8,418 nt of DNA from positions 1 through 8,418 of the forward strand of contig CAJBPC010000763.1 in NCBI GenBank assembly GCA_903957405.1. The letters are read 5' to 3'. The notes below the pieces were generated by a model. It searched no databases, was not told the DNA's origin, and was given only the letters and a program-made list of their open reading frames with translations. Below are positions 6,431 to 8,418 of the stretch, one piece after another. How positions within the stretch are numbered: position 1 is the first letter of the stretch; each line of letters starts with the position of its first letter. Source of the DNA: an uncultured bacterium (GTDB lineage: Bacteria; Bacteroidota; Bacteroidia; Chitinophagales; Chitinophagaceae). The translations under genes and the position numbers were made by a program.

Positions 6431-7609
6431 ATGATCCGTTCATATATCACGATACTGCTGCTCATCTTGTCCGCTCAATTGCTCCATGCACAGGCAAGTG
6501 TCTTCAACACGATCTCTGCTTTCCCTTATGCCAAACGTACGGATGCGGATCCGGCGCTAACTGCTATGCGTACCTGGGAGAAAGAGAACTGGTCGGCGTT
6601 CGGCAGGATGCTCGATGGCGATTCCATGAAGCTGAAGGCTTCCTACGCGCTCGATGCCTATGTGCATGACGCCGCCGCTGATGCCGCTTTTCGTTCGAAG
6701 GCAGCCGCGCTGATCTCTTCATCCATTTCTTCTGTCAGCAGTTTCTCGGCGAAGGACCAGCTCATCAAGGCATTGGGGAGTATGGGGGATGATGCGGCCA
6801 TCCCTGTGCTGTCAGGATTGCTGACGGATGCCACTTACGGGGGCGTCGCTGCTCGAAGTCTGGCGACCATTGGTTCCAAACGGGCCATCGCCGCGCTTGA
6901 CAAGGCGGCAACTTCGGCAACGGGAGCCCTGAAAGCTGATATCGGCATGGCTGCGGCCCATGCGCATAGGGGAGCCGTAACGACTACTGCGCCGAAAGCC
7001 TTGTACCGGTTGACTGGAAAAGAGAAGCGACAGGGTTTCGAGATGCTCTTCGACGGCACAGGCCTTGACAAGTGGACGGGTAATAAAACAAGCTACAGGG
7101 TCGAAGACGGGGCGATCGTGGTCAGCCCCTCCGGTGGCAGTGGCGGAAACCTCTACACCGCCGAAGAGTACGCGGACTTTGAATTCCGCTTCGAATTCCA
7201 ATTGACACCCGGTGCGAATAACGGCCTTGGCATCCGAACACCCCTGAAGGGCGATGCGGCCTATGTGGGTATGGAGCTGCAGATACTCGACAATGAAGCG
7301 GAGAAATACCGCAACCTAAAGCCATATCAGTATCACGGATCCGTATATGGTGTGATCCCTGCGAAGCGCGGCTTCCTCAAGCCCACGGGTGAATGGAACC
7401 AACAGACCGTCATCGCAAAGGGTTCCAGGATCAAGGTGGTCCTCAACGGAGAGGTCATTCTAGATGGCGATGTCAGGTCGGCTTCCATGAACGGTACGGC
7501 TGACGGTAACGCCCACCCTGGCCTGCTGAATCCAAAAGGACATATAGGCTTCCTCGGGCATGGCGATGTCGTGCGCTTCAGGAACATAAGGGTGCGCCGG
7601 ACGAATTGA
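6431..7609 (+). CDS. HEAT-like plus DUF1080 (3-keto-disaccharide hydrolase) protein
   Basis: Exported protein of 392 residues with a Sec signal peptide (residues 1-20, cleavage after L-L-H-A). Residues about 105-180 form Ala-rich helical repeats of HEAT type (L-I-K-A-L-G-S-M-G-D-D-A-A-I-P-V-L, then another ending in I-A-A-L). Residues about 202-389 form a DUF1080 concanavalin-like domain with G-F-E-M-L-F-D-G-T-G-L-D-K-W (202-215), N-N-G-L-G-I-R (263-269), Y-H-G-S-V-Y-G (301-307) and G-H-I-G-F-L-G-H-G (370-378). Members of this domain family (PF06439) include enzymes that hydrolyse or eliminate 3-keto-glycosides after a Gfo/Idh/MocA enzyme has oxidised C3. Its place 21 bases after such an oxidoreductase supports a coupled periplasmic reaction. 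The HEAT part may be a docking surface; this is inference. No catalytic residue can be named with confidence. Confidence 0.88.
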   Translation: MIRSYITILLLILSAQLLHAQASVFNTISAFPYAKRTDADPALTAMRTWEKENWSAFGRMLDGDSMKLKASYALDAYVHDAAADAAFRSKAAALISSSISSVSSFSAKDQLIKALGSMGDDAAIPVLSGLLTDATYGGVAARSLATIGSKRAIAALDKAATSATGALKADIGMAAAHAHRGAVTTTAPKALYRLTGKEKRQGFEMLFDGTGLDKWTGNKTSYRVEDGAIVVSPSGGSGGNLYTAEEYADFEFRFEFQLTPGANNGLGIRTPLKGDAAYVGMELQILDNEAEKYRNLKPYQYHGSVYGVIPAKRGFLKPTGEWNQQTVIAKGSRIKVVLNGEVILDGDVRSASMNGTADGNAHPGLLNPKGHIGFLGHGDVVRFRNIRVRRTN

Positions 7610-7802
7610 TCACTACCGGTCATGCATACCTGAAAAATAGGTAAGTTGACTGCGGACATGACCTTATCGATACACTTTGCAACCGGATCAACGCAATTGT
7701 TCCCGTCTGGGTGTCGCTCTATTGATTGCAGGGTCTTTTGATCCAGTGGGTCAGCGCCGTAGTCTCTGTACATTCAGACGCCATCCATCAAACATGTTCT
7801 GA
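7610..7802. other. Intergenic region with nested inverted repeat
   Basis: GGTCATG at 7618-7624 pairs with CATGACC at 7657-7663, and inside it TACCT (7627-7631) pairs with AGGTA (7639-7643) around a 7-base A-rich loop. It lies 9 bases after the DUF1080 stop codon. There is no T-run after it, so it is at best a weak terminator-like or mRNA-end structure. The rest of the gap, to about 7802, shows no gene I can support. Confidence 0.35.
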
Positions 7803-8418
7803 TACTCGCGCGTCTACATAGATCTAAACTGTCGGGTTTCATACGGATCATGTTATATCCGTGGACTTTATGATGTCTTCGGCAAATGGCGAGTGGGATT
7901 TTTCCGGGTTTTTCGGAATTGAAGTATGAAGCACTGAAGCCGGTTTACGCGCACGGAAAGCGATTCATGGGTAATGGCCGGAGTCTGCCCATTGACTTTG
8001 AAGCCGGTTTTTCCGGGGACGATCACAGGCATCCGCAATACGAAACGTTCAAGGATCGTATCATCCATCGCAAATACGGGCTCGACTGTTGCATGGAGAA
8101 GATGACGCTATCCGCAATTGCATTCAACACTCCGGCGGTTCATGGATGCCACGGATGGAAGCTGTCGGAATACCTCGCCATGGGGAAAGCCATCCTCTCC
8201 ACGCCGATCATGAATGAGCTGCCCGCACCCTTGGAGCACGGGAGGCATGTGCACTTCGCTCAGACAGATGCAGAGATGTGGGAAGGCGTGGAAAAGTTGA
8301 TCCATGACCCTGCTTATCGGGCACATCTTCAGGGGGGAGCGCGCGATGATTACCGACTTCATGCCTCTCCTGAAGCCGCTATCAGGGTGATCCTCGAATC
8401 CGATCCCTTTCTCAAATG
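7803..8418 (+). pseudogene. Glycosyltransferase, frameshifted or decayed, 3' partial
   Basis: One frame, open from 7874 to the window end, encodes a GT-B-type C-terminal domain. Its GWKLSEYLAMGKAILSTP (8153-8206) followed by N-E-L-P-A-P-L-E-H-G is the nucleotide-sugar-binding region of group 1-like glycosyltransferases. The only good upstream ATG in this frame is 7886, giving MASGIFPGF and an N-terminus far too short. Just upstream, a different frame (7803-7919) reads V-Y-I-D-L-N-C-R-V-S-Y-G-S-C-Y-I-R-G-L-Y-D-V-F-G, which looks like a glycosyltransferase N-terminus. That frame has a TGA at 7800 and no start codon. The two frames would join as V-G-F-F-P-G-F-S-E if the T-run at 7899-7903 had one more T. 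The N-terminal domain also seems too short, so a central deletion is another reading. Probably cell-envelope or exopolysaccharide synthesis when intact. The gene continues beyond the window. The family call is fairly sure; pseudogene status is inferred. Confidence 0.6.

Noticed and set aside
7333..7773. - strand open frame of 146 codons across the DUF1080 3' end
   Set aside because: Most of it lies opposite the DUF1080 coding sequence, and it has no recognisable domain.
7935..8010. 12-bp direct repeat TGAAGCCGGTTT at 7935-7946 and 7999-8010
   Set aside because: The copies lie in different codon phases inside the glycosyltransferase remnant and show no flanking structure; probably chance.

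Overview
The window looks like a polysaccharide-degradation locus of a Bacteroidota bacterium, most like a soil or environmental Chitinophagaceae/Sphingobacteriia member with roughly 50-55% GC. The evidence is a lipoprotein whose acidic residues after the lipobox Cys fit a Bacteroidota surface-export signal, start codons preceded by A-rich stretches rather than clear Shine-Dalgarno sites, a TAT-exported Gfo/Idh/MocA oxidoreductase next to a DUF1080 protein, and -7 boxes resembling TAnnTTTG. The lineage is an inference. No rRNA, tRNA, CRISPR array or IS element is visible. All recognisable genes are on the + strand.

Layout. (1) Positions 1-1157: the 3' part of a Cys-type S1 sulfatase, whose N-terminus lies outside the window. 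(2) Positions 1158-1295: a regulatory gap with a perfect 14-bp LacI-family-type operator, a second weaker CG-centred site 58 bp further on, and a TCCGGTTTT element before each, so the block looks like a duplicated module. (3) Positions 1296-3389: a surface-type lipoprotein of the heparinase II/III polysaccharide lyase family. (4) Positions 3390-3874: a long leader with no convincing gene, which carries a near copy (16/17) of a sequence found upstream of the lyase. (5) Positions 3875-4963: a secreted protein made almost entirely of three tandem LCCL-like domains without cysteines, followed by a strong intrinsic terminator. (6) Positions 5141-7609: a two-gene operon of a TAT-exported Gfo/Idh/MocA oxidoreductase and a HEAT-DUF1080 protein. 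(7) Positions 7610-8418: a short gap with a nested inverted repeat, then a decayed or frameshifted glycosyltransferase gene that runs off the right edge.

Possible teamwork (inference). The lyase would cleave an acidic, probably sulfated glycan at the cell surface and the sulfatase would remove sulfate esters. The oxidoreductase and DUF1080 pair fits the 3-keto-glycoside route, in which a sugar is oxidised at C3 and the bond is then broken by elimination or hydrolysis. The triple-LCCL protein is the least explained part and could be a glycan- or surface-binding module of the system. No SusC/SusD pair, sulfatase-maturing enzyme or regulator is present, so a full polysaccharide utilisation locus cannot be claimed from this window alone.
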